From Flavobacteriales bacterium (lineage in GTDB: Bacteria > Bacteroidota > Bacteroidia > Flavobacteriales > Flavobacteriaceae): 9,308 bases of DNA. The notes under the pieces were generated by a model. It had not been told where the DNA came from. It worked only from the letters and a program-made list of their open reading frames with translations, and did not search any database. The position numbers and the translations under genes were made by a program. Each line of letters opens with the position of its first letter. The first letter of the stretch is position 1. Location: positions 1 to 9,308 of the forward strand of contig JALVEJ010000194.1 in assembly GCA_027031025.1 (NCBI GenBank), in the 5' to 3' direction. This document shows positions 1 to 6,350 of the stretch, in pieces.

Positions 1-973
1 ATGTATACCTGATATCTATTTTACCATTTTCATCTGTTTTGCAGTATCTGGCAACCAGATCAGCTATCATTTTTATCTCTTCTTCTTCAAGCGGTTTATC
101 TTCAATAGTTTTTGCTACTGCAACAGCCCCTTTTCCAATAGGTTCAAAAAACCAGTATTTATTTTTTAGACCTTTTAAAAAATTACCTTCTCCTTCATTT
201 CTTGATATAACCACCTTTGTTCCTGTAGGCAGCCTGAAGTGTCTTCCAATAGTGAGAATGTATAGATCTTCTCTCGTTATTCTGTTTTCAACAGCTATAG
301 TCTCAAGGTATTTTCTTGCAAAATTCTCATCTGTAAGATAACAGCAACCTCCTGCTGGCTGTTCATACTCATCAATGCCAAGCTGTTTTGCAAGCTGAAG
401 CTGTCTTTTCCTGCTTCTTCCTACTATCCCTTCTAACTTTTCTCTGTCAACCCAGCCTTTTATCTCAGGGATGGTAGGGGGCAGTACTTTTGCAGAAAGA
501 GGTTTGAGAACCAGCCCTTCAACTCCTGATTCTTTCTCTATTATCTTCATAGCTTTTAGATGTTGGCTCATCGGTCTTTGGTTCAGTACCTCTCCTGATA
601 TTATAAAATCAGCACCAAACTGATCCATCAGTTCTTTTGCTTTTTTGTACATAAAAGCCCTGCAGTCTATACATGGGTTAATATTAGATCCATACCCATA
701 TTTAGGATTGGTAACTATATCAAAGTAATCTTCTGATATGTCAACTATCTCCAGATTAAAACCATATTTTGCAGCATATTTTAATGCCGGATTCATATAA
801 TGGGTTCCGTCAGGCTTTTTTTCTCCTCTTCTTCTTTTAGTCTCTGTTATACAAAAACCTGTATAAAAATGAACTGCGATTACTTCTATACCTTGTTTTT
901 GTATTAGCTTTATTGCAAGAGTACTGTCAAGACCTCCTGAATATAAAGCTACAGCCTTTCTTTTTTCCTTCAT
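1..973 (-). CDS. PP-loop ATPase, ThiI/MnmA-like tRNA sulfurtransferase (C-terminus cut by window edge)
   Basis: The reading frame is open for 324 codons from ATG at 973 to the left edge with no stop, so the 3' end lies outside the window. The N-terminus carries the ATP-pyrophosphatase loop SGGLDS (residues 12-17). A CIDC pair at 101-104 sits where thiouridylases place a catalytic cysteine, followed by GEVLNQRPMSQ (127-137). A GGCCYLTDENFAR stretch (208-220) and a basic C-terminal part with IGRHFRLPTGTK (242-253) resemble the NFACT-R-like RNA-binding domain found on ThiI/MnmA-like proteins. Family knowledge suggests ATP-dependent adenylation and thiolation of tRNA uridine in the cytoplasm; the exact tRNA position is not deducible. 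The start codon overlaps the iscU stop by one base (TAATG), so translation is probably coupled. This places a sulfur-accepting enzyme in one operon with the Fe-S scaffold. PP-loop family is very likely; the precise subfamily is inference. Confidence 0.85.
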   Translation of the reverse strand, partial: MKEKRKAVALYSGGLDSTLAIKLIQKQGIEVIAVHFYTGFCITETKRRRGEKKPDGTHYMNPALKYAAKYGFNLEIVDISEDYFDIVTNPKYGYGSNINPCIDCRAFMYKKAKELMDQFGADFIISGEVLNQRPMSQHLKAMKIIEKESGVEGLVLKPLSAKVLPPTIPEIKGWVDREKLEGIVGRSRKRQLQLAKQLGIDEYEQPAGGCCYLTDENFARKYLETIAVENRITREDLYILTIGRHFRLPTGTKVVISRNEGEGNFLKGLKNKYWFFEPIGKGAVAVAKTIEDKPLEEEEIKMIADLVARYCKTDENGKIDIRYT

Positions 974-1431
974 TATCCTATATGTTCTAAATCTATTCCT
1001 TCTTCTTCCTCTTCTTCTATACAGTCAGGTATTTTGTTTGCCTCTTCTATTCTACCCTGCTTTAAAAGGTAATCTTTTATTGCCACATGAAGTGTCTCGA
1101 GCCCAAGGTTAGTGCAGTGGATTTTCTGGGATGGAAGTCCACCAAGTTCTTCAAATATCTCTTTATAGGTAAGATTTAAAGCATAATCTATAGGTTTTCC
1201 TTTTACCATCTCTGTTAAAACTGAAGACACAGCTATTGCAGAACCACAGCCAAAAGTCTTGAACTTAACATCTGTTATTACATCTGTTTCCTTATCAACT
1301 TTTATGGTAAAAAGCATTGCATCTCCACACGATGGATTACCACACTGTCCATATCCATCAGGATTAGGAATTTCACCCAGATTTCTTGGGTTCATAAAGT
1401 GATCCATCACCTTCTCGGTGTATTCAAACAT
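973..1431 (-). CDS. iscU: Fe-S cluster assembly scaffold protein IscU/NifU N-terminal type
   Basis: This is a 152-residue protein of the IscU/NifU scaffold family, which receives sulfur and iron and builds [2Fe-2S] clusters for transfer to apoproteins. All canonical ligands are present: C35 with D37 in GNPSCGD, C62 in FGCGSA, and H105-C106 in KIHCTNL. The N-terminal YTEKVMDHFMNPRN motif is also typical of the family. After the domain come about 30 extra residues, including six consecutive glutamates (139-144) and the tail GIDLEHIG. No C-terminal NifU thioredoxin-like or BFD domain is present, so it is a stand-alone scaffold. AGGAGGT (1444-1438) lies six bases before ATG. The stop overlaps the start of the PP-loop gene. 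An Mrp-type ATPase and a NifS homologue are encoded about 2 kb away. IscU versus stand-alone NifU naming is a matter of convention. Confidence 0.96.
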   Translation of the reverse strand: MFEYTEKVMDHFMNPRNLGEIPNPDGYGQCGNPSCGDAMLFTIKVDKETDVITDVKFKTFGCGSAIAVSSVLTEMVKGKPIDYALNLTYKEIFEELGGLPSQKIHCTNLGLETLHVAIKDYLLKQGRIEEANKIPDCIEEEEEEGIDLEHIG

Positions 1432-1471
1432 ATTTAAACCTCCTGATTTTTATCCTGACTTCAATTTATTA

Positions 1472-1500
1472 TTTATAATATAACCCCTCAATGAGTTAAA
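1472..1500 (-). promoter_or_regulatory. Probable sigma70-type promoter of iscU and the PP-loop gene
   Basis: Read on the minus strand, TTTAAC (1500-1495) is followed after 17 bases by TATAAA (1477-1472). Transcription would begin near 1465, giving a leader of roughly 35 bases that contains the iscU ribosome site. Spacing is ideal, but the region is AT-rich, so a chance match is possible. Confidence 0.45.
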
Positions 1501-1513
1501 TCATATACCACTC

Positions 1514-1542
1514 TTTACGAAAAAATAAATTATACATAATAT
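1514..1542 (+). promoter_or_regulatory. Possible promoter of the small winged-helix gene
   Basis: TTTACG (1514-1519) and TAATAT (1537-1542) are separated by 17 bases. The start point would fall at or just inside the ribosome site (1548-1553), giving almost no leader, so a slightly more upstream -10 is equally possible. It lies back to back with the iscU promoter. Confidence 0.3.
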
Positions 1543-1558
1543 TCTCTGGAGGTTAAGA

Positions 1559-1738
1559 ATGAGTGTAGAACAAAAAGTTCTTGAGGCGATGAAAAAAGCT
1601 GGAAAACCTTTGAAAACAGGAGAAATAGCAGAGTTAACAGGACTTGACAAAAAAGAGGTGGAAAAGGCTATTAAGAAACTCAAGAAAGAAGGAAAAATTG
1701 AATCTCCTAAAAGGTGCTATTATTCACCTGCAGGTTAA
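1559..1738 (+). CDS. Small winged-helix DNA-binding protein (59 aa), putative regulator
   Basis: ATG at 1559 opens 59 codons ending in TAA at 1736-1738, preceded by GGAGGT (1548-1553), a strong ribosome site five bases upstream. The protein reads as one compact winged helix: helix 1 (VEQKVLEAMKKAG, 3-15), then a helix-turn-helix (KTGEIAELTGLDKKEVEKAI, 19-38), a basic stretch KKLKKEGKIES, and a short wing PKRCYYSPAG at the C-terminus. This pattern is that of MarR/ArsR-like or DprA-tail winged helices, where the second helix binds DNA. It has no ligand domain and only one cysteine (C53), so there is no obvious metal or Fe-S site. It is transcribed divergently from iscU and lies 63 bases ahead of the ClC gene, so it could regulate either. 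Its target is unknown. The strong ribosome site and coherent fold argue that it is a real gene despite its size. Confidence 0.85.
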   Translation: MSVEQKVLEAMKKAGKPLKTGEIAELTGLDKKEVEKAIKKLKKEGKIESPKRCYYSPAG

Positions 1739-1801
1739 ATTGTTGTTGTAATAAACTTTCCAATACTTAGAATTATTATAAAAGGCTCAGGCAGGAGTTA
1801 A

Positions 1802-3559
1802 TTGTTAAAAAATATTTTTGGATATAGGTTTAATTATTTAAATCTTTTTATACCTATTTTTATAGGTGTATTTGCGGGAATATTTGGCATAATTTTTTTA
1901 AAGTCTATTCATGCTTTTACAGATATTTTTCTTGTTAAATTTGCAGGATACAACCCTCCATATCCGCTTGGTGAAGGAGGATCTCTGAACTACACCTTTT
2001 TTATGGAACACCCATATCTTATACCTATATCTACAGCTATTGGTGGTTTGGTGGTAGGCATTTTGGTTTATTCTTTTTCTCCTGAATCTGCAGGGGTTGG
2101 AACAGATGCTGCTATCAGAGCATTTCATGAAAAAAAAGAACTGGGACTGAAAACTTCTATTTGGAAACTGATTACATCAGCTATAACAATTGGAAGCGGT
2201 CAGGTTTCCGGAAAGGAAGGACCTATCGCCCTAATAGGTGCAGGTATAGGCTCATTTGTAGGAAAGATTTTTCATCTTTCGGAAAAAGAAAGAAACATAG
2301 CCTTAGCTGTCGGACTTGGTGCAGGTATCGGAGGTGTTTTTAAAGCCCCTTTTGCAGGTGCTATAATAAGCTCAGAGGTGTTTTACAAAAAAGATTTTGA
2401 AACAGAAACTCTCGTTCCTGCATTTGTTGCCTCTTTTGTTGCTTTTATCATTGTTGCATCTGTTTTCGGTTTTTCTCCCCTTTTTTATATTGAACTTCCT
2501 GTTTTTTCAGGATTTTCTATCTATGATGCGGTTGGTTATATTTTTTTAGGACTGATGACAGCTTTTATAGCAAGGCTTATGATTTTTTCTTTAGAATCTT
2601 CAAAAAATTTTTTTGATAAACTTGAAGTCCCAAATTTTTTAAAACCTGCAATAGGGGGTTTTTTTGTTGGAATTATTGGAATGACTGTACCTGTAGCGAT
2701 AGGAACAGGCTACGGATGGCTTCAGTTAATAATGCTTGAAAATCTGGCAATTTTTCCTCCATGGAAGATATTTTTGAGTATATTTCTTGTTATTGCAGCT
2801 TTTGCTTTTACTCTTGGTTCTGGGGGGTCTGGTGGTGTTTTTGGTCCTTCCCTTGTCATAGGGGGTTTAACAGGAGCATCAGTTTATTTTTTTCTAAAGG
2901 AGATGCTTTTTTTCCCGGAAAGCTCAACATTTAATCTAACAGCTTTCACTGTTGTGGGTATGGTCTCAACATTTGCAGCTGCTGCTAAAGCCCCACTATC
3001 TACAATTATTCTTGTTGCCGAGATAACAGGCGGTTATCAACTTCTTATCCCTGCTACTATTGCTGTTGCTGTATCTCACTTTCTTTCTGGGGAAAAAAGT
3101 ATATTTAAAAGTCAGGTTAATACAAAACTTGATTCTCCGGTTCATTATGATGAATTCAAGTATCTTCTTCTCAATAAATATCTTGTAAGAGATGTGATGG
3201 AAAGAAAAGTTATTACAATATCTCCTGATGCTAATATACTTTTTGCCAGTAAATTTATGGATCAACACAGCATATCTGCTATCCCTGTTGTTGACAAAGA
3301 TAACAGGGTTATAGGGCTTGTAACAAGCACAGATCTTATAAAAGCATGCGGTATGGATCTTGAAAAAACGAAAGTTGAGGATGTTATGGACACCGATCCA
3401 TTATGTATTACTCAGGATCTTACCCTTTTTGAAACGATGAGCATTTTTATAGAGAACAACATAGGGGTTGCACCTGTTGTTAATGATCCTGGGGAGAAGA
3501 TACTTATTGGGATTATCTCCGATTACGATATTGGAAAAGTGTTAACAGGAAGGGCATGA
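1802..3559 (+). CDS. ClC-family chloride channel/transporter with C-terminal CBS pair
   Basis: This 585-residue inner-membrane protein has a full-length ClC transmembrane domain (about 10-430) and two CBS domains (about 463-515 and 526-582), which in related proteins bind adenine nucleotides and modulate gating. Selectivity-filter signatures are visible: SAGVGTDAA (96-103) in place of GSGIP, GSGQVSGKEGP (131-141) with the gating glutamate E139, and GSGGSGGVFGPS (339-350) corresponding to GxFxP. At the position of the internal proton glutamate of E. coli ClC (E203) there is valine V193, in APFAGAIISSEVF; this is the residue seen in several channel-type ClCs, so the transport mode is uncertain. 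The start is TTG at 1802, set by AGGAG (1793-1797) four bases upstream. It follows the winged-helix gene by 63 bases, probably on one transcript, and converges on the NifS-like gene. Confidence 0.95.
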   Translation: MLKNIFGYRFNYLNLFIPIFIGVFAGIFGIIFLKSIHAFTDIFLVKFAGYNPPYPLGEGGSLNYTFFMEHPYLIPISTAIGGLVVGILVYSFSPESAGVGTDAAIRAFHEKKELGLKTSIWKLITSAITIGSGQVSGKEGPIALIGAGIGSFVGKIFHLSEKERNIALAVGLGAGIGGVFKAPFAGAIISSEVFYKKDFETETLVPAFVASFVAFIIVASVFGFSPLFYIELPVFSGFSIYDAVGYIFLGLMTAFIARLMIFSLESSKNFFDKLEVPNFLKPAIGGFFVGIIGMTVPVAIGTGYGWLQLIMLENLAIFPPWKIFLSIFLVIAAFAFTLGSGGSGGVFGPSLVIGGLTGASVYFFLKEMLFFPESSTFNLTAFTVVGMVSTFAAAAKAPLSTIILVAEITGGYQLLIPATIAVAVSHFLSGEKSIFKSQVNTKLDSPVHYDEFKYLLLNKYLVRDVMERKVITISPDANILFASKFMDQHSISAIPVVDKDNRVIGLVTSTDLIKACGMDLEKTKVEDVMDTDPLCITQDLTLFETMSIFIENNIGVAPVVNDPGEKILIGIISDYDIGKVLTGRA

Positions 3560-3567
3560 AGCCCTTC
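3549..3567. terminator. Hairpin between convergent genes, possible bidirectional terminator
   Basis: GAAGGGC (3549-3555) and GCCCTTC (3561-3567) form a perfect 7-bp stem with a five-base loop that contains the ClC stop codon. It ends two bases before the NifS-like stop. There is no strong T-run directly after it on either strand, so rho-independent function is uncertain, but the placement between two converging genes is apt. Confidence 0.45.
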
Positions 3568-3569
3568 TA

Positions 3570-4805
3570 TTATCTAACATTTTTAAATTTATCTGCTTTT
3601 TTTGCAAACTCTTCCCAGTTTTCAGGTCCAAAAGGTGATATTTCTCTTAACCTTTGAACGGCTGCCGGATACTTATCAAGTATATAATCTATATCCTTTT
3701 CTGTATTTTCCCTGCCCAGAGAGAACACAATTGATCCGTTAGACATTTCTTTATCTATGCCAATGGCAGCAAGGACATGTGATTGTTTAAGTGCATACGA
3801 TACACACGCTGAGCCAGAAGCTGTATATATTTTGTTATAATCAAGCATAAGCAGCATAGCTTCCCCTTCTATATACATTACAATCAAAGAAAGGTGATTT
3901 GGAAGTCTTTTTTCAGGATGTCCCGTAAATTGTATGTAAGGTATCTTTTCCTCTATTCCTTTTTTTAGTCTGTCCCTGAGTTTTCTCAGTCTGTTCACCC
4001 TGTCGTCCATTTCCTTCAATGCAAGCTCTGCTGCTGCACCCATTCCCACAATAAGTGGGACAGGTTCTGTCCCAGCTCTTCTTCCACCCTCCTGTATTCC
4101 ACCTTCAATAAGAGGTTTTAATCTTACACCTTTTTTAACATACAATCCCCCTACACCTTTTGGTGCATAGAAGTAATGGCCTGTAAATGAAGCCATATCC
4201 AGTCCCCATTCTTCTACATTAACAGGTGTATGGCCGACAGCTGCTGCAATGTCAGAGTGGAAAATTACACGGGGATTTTTTTCTTTTGCTGCTGCTACCA
4301 AAGCAGGCATATCTTGGAGAGTTCCTATTTCTCTGTTTGCATATCCTATAGAAACAAGTATGGTATCTTCCCTGACAGCTTTAGATACTTTTTCTGGAGT
4401 TATAACTCCGTACTCATCAGGCTGGATATAGGTTATCTCATAACCTTCTTTTTCAAGGGTTTTGCAGGAATGAAGAACAGAATGATGTTCTATCGCCGAA
4501 ACAACAATATGCTTACCTCTTCTTGTTATACCGGGAGCTTTTGCAAAACCTTTTATGGCAAGGTTGTTTGCCTCTATCGCACCTGAAGTGTAAATTATAT
4601 CCTCAGGTCTTCCTATATTTAAAAGCTGTGCTATCTGCTCTCTTGCTCTGTTTATAGCTTTTTTTGCTTCTACTCCTAATCTATGTAATGATGTTGGATT
4701 TCCAAAATGTTCAGTAAAGTATGGTTTCATTACCTCAACGATCTCTTCTGGGACCGGAGTGGTGGCAAGATGGTCTGCATACACTATTCCTCTTTTTTCT
4801 AACAT
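3570..4805 (-). CDS. NifS/IscS-family protein lacking the PLP lysine (pseudo-cysteine desulfurase)
   Basis: This 411-residue class V aminotransferase-fold protein aligns along its whole length with NifS/IscS: VYADHLATTP (8-17), YTSGAIEANNLAIKG (72-86), AIEHHSVL (104-111), SDIAAAVG (184-191), GRRAGTEP (241-248) and the cysteine loop SGSACVS (330-336) with C334. In cysteine desulfurases PLP is held by lysine in the SAHKFYGPKG motif. Here that motif is TGHYFYAPKG, with Y211 (codon 4175-4173) in place of lysine. Three further PLP-contact positions (IscS numbering) are also changed: T76 to I77, N155 to R158 and Q183 to A188. H107 and D185 remain. Classical PLP-dependent cysteine desulfuration is therefore unlikely, though the persulfide cysteine and C-terminal fold are intact and the frame is undisturbed. 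AGGAGGA (4818-4812) precedes ATG. It lies 14 bases after mrp, clearly in the same operon. It may act as a persulfide relay, scaffold or partner for Mrp/IscU; function is unproven. Confidence 0.9.
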   Translation of the reverse strand: MLEKRGIVYADHLATTPVPEEIVEVMKPYFTEHFGNPTSLHRLGVEAKKAINRAREQIAQLLNIGRPEDIIYTSGAIEANNLAIKGFAKAPGITRRGKHIVVSAIEHHSVLHSCKTLEKEGYEITYIQPDEYGVITPEKVSKAVREDTILVSIGYANREIGTLQDMPALVAAAKEKNPRVIFHSDIAAAVGHTPVNVEEWGLDMASFTGHYFYAPKGVGGLYVKKGVRLKPLIEGGIQEGGRRAGTEPVPLIVGMGAAAELALKEMDDRVNRLRKLRDRLKKGIEEKIPYIQFTGHPEKRLPNHLSLIVMYIEGEAMLLMLDYNKIYTASGSACVSYALKQSHVLAAIGIDKEMSNGSIVFSLGRENTEKDIDYILDKYPAAVQRLREISPFGPENWEEFAKKADKFKNVR

Positions 4806-4819
4806 ATTCTATCCTCCTG

Positions 4820-5884
4820 TTATTGTTCGGTAATCTTCTTAATTATTCTGTCTGCAATCTCCATAAATGACTTGGCAGATTCAGTATCTTCCTTTGCTAA
4901 AACTATTGGTATTCCAAGATCTGAAAATTCAGAGACCTTAGGTTCTATTGGAACTCTTCCTAAAAGTTGTGTGTTGTACTGTTTGGCTATATTTTCAGTT
5001 TTAGATTTTCCAAAAATTTCATATTTTCTTCCAGTATCAGGACATACAAAATAACTCATATTTTCAACAATACCTAAAACAGGTATCTGAACCTCGTTAA
5101 ACATCTGTATTCCTTTCTTAACATCAATAAGAGCCACATCTTGAGGTGTTGTAACGATAATAGCACCATCTACCTCGACTGTCTGACCAAGCGTTATCTG
5201 GACATCTCCTGTTCCGGGGGGAAGATCTATTATCAGAAAGTCCAATTCTTCACCCCAATTTATATCAAATAAAAACTGTGATAGGGCTTTAAACAAAACA
5301 GGTCCTCTCCATATAACCGGAGTATCTTCTGAGGGCAGGAGCAGACCGATGGACATAATTTTTATTCCATGTACCTCAGGAGGAATAAGCTTGTTATCCG
5401 GTGTGGCAACCACCTGTTTGTCTTTAGCTCCAAGCATTGTTGGACCTGAGGGACCATACATATCAGCGTCAAGATAACCAACCTCATATCCTTTCTTTTT
5501 TAAGGCTGCAGCAAGGTTTACAGCAACAGTTGATTTACCTACGCCTCCCTTTCCTGAAGCTACGGCTAAAACCTTTTTTATCTTTGGTATTCTTTTCCTT
5601 GATTCAAAAGGATTTTGTTGGGGAGGTGGCTGGGGTGGTTGCTTTTGTTTAGGTGGTTCTGATGTAAATTCAATCTGAACAGTTTTTGCTCCTATGGATT
5701 TTAAAACAGTTTCTGCTTTATCTTTTAAGTAGTTGTGGTACTTTTCACTTGGGGAAAATAGCTTTATGTAAATATTATCACCCTCTATCTTAATGTCTCT
5801 CATCAGGTCTGCGAGGGAAAAGCTAACCCCTATTTCCTGTAGGTTCGTATTTTTTAATGTATCCATTACACCTTGAATAGCCAT
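4820..5884 (-). CDS. mrp: Mrp/ApbC/NBP35-type P-loop ATPase, Fe-S carrier family
   Basis: From ATG at 5884 the product has 354 residues. The start is fixed by AAGGAGGT (5896-5889) four bases upstream; an upstream in-frame TTG at 5902 would place that site inside the gene and is not credible. Residues 1-75 resemble a degenerate MIP18/DUF59 domain without its usual cysteine. A proline/glutamine-rich linker (about 77-94) leads to the MinD-like ATPase with the deviant Walker A ASGKGGVGKST (109-119), DADMYGPS (139-146) and IIDLPPGTGD (218-227). Mrp/ApbC dimers normally bridge a [4Fe-4S] cluster through CxxC after ENMSYF. Here the motif is CPDT, so C281 is retained but the second cysteine is threonine. 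This raises doubt about classical cluster binding. The protein probably acts in the cytoplasm in Fe-S cluster delivery, with the NifS homologue encoded directly downstream. Confidence 0.95.
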   Translation of the reverse strand: MAIQGVMDTLKNTNLQEIGVSFSLADLMRDIKIEGDNIYIKLFSPSEKYHNYLKDKAETVLKSIGAKTVQIEFTSEPPKQKQPPQPPPQQNPFESRKRIPKIKKVLAVASGKGGVGKSTVAVNLAAALKKKGYEVGYLDADMYGPSGPTMLGAKDKQVVATPDNKLIPPEVHGIKIMSIGLLLPSEDTPVIWRGPVLFKALSQFLFDINWGEELDFLIIDLPPGTGDVQITLGQTVEVDGAIIVTTPQDVALIDVKKGIQMFNEVQIPVLGIVENMSYFVCPDTGRKYEIFGKSKTENIAKQYNTQLLGRVPIEPKVSEFSDLGIPIVLAKEDTESAKSFMEIADRIIKKITEQ

Positions 5885-5888
5885 TAAT

Positions 5889-5896
5889 ACCTCCTT
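5889..5896 (-). promoter_or_regulatory. Ribosome binding site that fixes the mrp start
   Basis: AAGGAGGT on the minus strand is followed four bases later by ATG at 5884. It lies between this ATG and the more upstream TTG (5902), so it decides in favour of the 354-residue protein. Confidence 0.85.
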
Positions 5897-5971
5897 ATAC
5901 AAAACTTATCTTACACGGTAATAATAGAATAATTTTTTTATTAATTTTAGGTATGACTACTATCATAACTT

Positions 5972-5998
5972 ATTATATGCCTCAAACAACATTTTCAA
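5972..5998 (-). promoter_or_regulatory. Possible promoter of the mrp/nifS-like operon
   Basis: On the minus strand TTGAAA (5998-5993) and a perfect TATAAT (5977-5972) are separated by 15 bases, somewhat short of the ideal 17. A leader of about 80 bases to the mrp start would result; I see no clear riboswitch or hairpin in it. Confidence 0.4.
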
Positions 5999-6006
5999 TA
6001 TGACTT

Positions 6007-6027
6007 TGGTCAACTGATAACAGACCA
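6007..6027. promoter_or_regulatory. Inverted repeat, candidate operator between mrp and the small membrane gene
   Basis: TGGTC (6007-6011) and GACCA (6023-6027) are inverted arms with an 11-base spacer. The centre lies between the two oppositely directed promoters, about 20 bases upstream of the plus-strand -35. Arms of five bases can occur by chance, so this is only a candidate for a dimeric regulator site. Confidence 0.25.
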
Positions 6028-6038
6028 TCAAAACGATA

Positions 6039-6066
6039 TTGAACTTTTCTGACAGAAGTGTAGAAT
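6039..6066 (+). promoter_or_regulatory. Promoter of the small membrane protein gene
   Basis: TTGAAC (6039-6044) and TAGAAT (6061-6066) are separated by 16 bases. Transcription would begin near 6073, just before the ribosome site at 6081-6085. The TTG of this -35 element is also the first possible start codon in the same frame, but it would then precede the transcript. Confidence 0.5.
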
Positions 6067-6092
6067 TTTTAAAAATAAAAAGAGGTTTTAAG

Positions 6093-6350
6093 ATGGAAAT
6101 AATTCATTTGACTACAGGCTACATTTTTGATCTTTTTAATAATGGGTTTATGGTTTTTGAGCCTTATCAGGGAAGTGTGTCTATGGATGAGAAGGAGTAT
6201 TCAGCTATGCAGGGTATCATCCACGCTATCGGCTGGACTTTAATAATAATAATCTTTATAGCTGTTTTTAAATTCATGAAAAAACACTCTCAGCAGGATG
6301 AAAGGATGAAGAAGTATTACTCTAAGGAAGATGAAAATCAGTCAAAATAA
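6093..6350 (+). CDS. Small single-pass membrane protein, unknown function
   Basis: The 85-residue product starts at ATG 6093, preceded by AGAGG (6081-6085) at seven bases. The 54 in-frame bases upstream are better explained as promoter. Residues 1-41 are fairly polar with aromatic patches (GYIFDLFNNGFMVFEPY, 9-25). A hydrophobic segment of about 20 residues (IIHAIGWTLIIIIFIAVFKF, 42-61) is one clear transmembrane helix, followed by a charged Lys/Glu/Asp-rich tail of 24 residues with KKHSQQDERMKKYY. The positive charges right after the helix suggest that the C-terminus is cytoplasmic and the N-terminus periplasmic. There is no cleavable signal, no cysteine and no heme motif. Its last 13 bases overlap the 3' end of the penta-heme cytochrome gene on the opposite strand. 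I do not recognise the family; size and topology recall small subunits or assembly factors of respiratory membrane complexes, but that is only an impression. Confidence 0.75.
   Translation: MEIIHLTTGYIFDLFNNGFMVFEPYQGSVSMDEKEYSAMQGIIHAIGWTLIIIIFIAVFKFMKKHSQQDERMKKYYSKEDENQSK

Noticed and set aside
39..341. Plus-strand open frame of 100 codons
   Set aside because: It is antisense to the PP-loop gene, which shows clear conserved motifs over the same stretch; no ribosome site or recognisable domain.
1898..2128. Minus-strand open frame inside the ClC gene
   Set aside because: It is antisense to conserved ClC transmembrane sequence and has no coding character.
4230..4586. Plus-strand open frame of 118 codons inside the NifS-like gene
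   Set aside because: Composition is Cys/Phe/Tyr-rich as expected for the antisense of a real gene; the minus-strand frame is clearly NifS-family.
3570..4805. NifS-like gene as a decaying pseudogene
   Set aside because: The frame is intact over full family length, the ribosome site is strong, and the cysteine loop and C-terminal motifs are conserved. Substitutions concentrate at PLP contacts rather than being scattered.
5885..5902. TTG at 5902 as the mrp start
   Set aside because: The ribosome site AAGGAGGT lies downstream of it and directly before ATG 5884, so the shorter start is preferred.
5953..6003. Sixteen-codon frame starting at ATG 5953
   Set aside because: Too short, no convincing ribosome site, and it overlaps the probable mrp promoter.
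6039..6092. TTG at 6039 as the start of the small membrane protein
   Set aside because: This TTG forms a good -35 element, no ribosome site precedes it, and ATG 6093 has AGAGG at the right distance.
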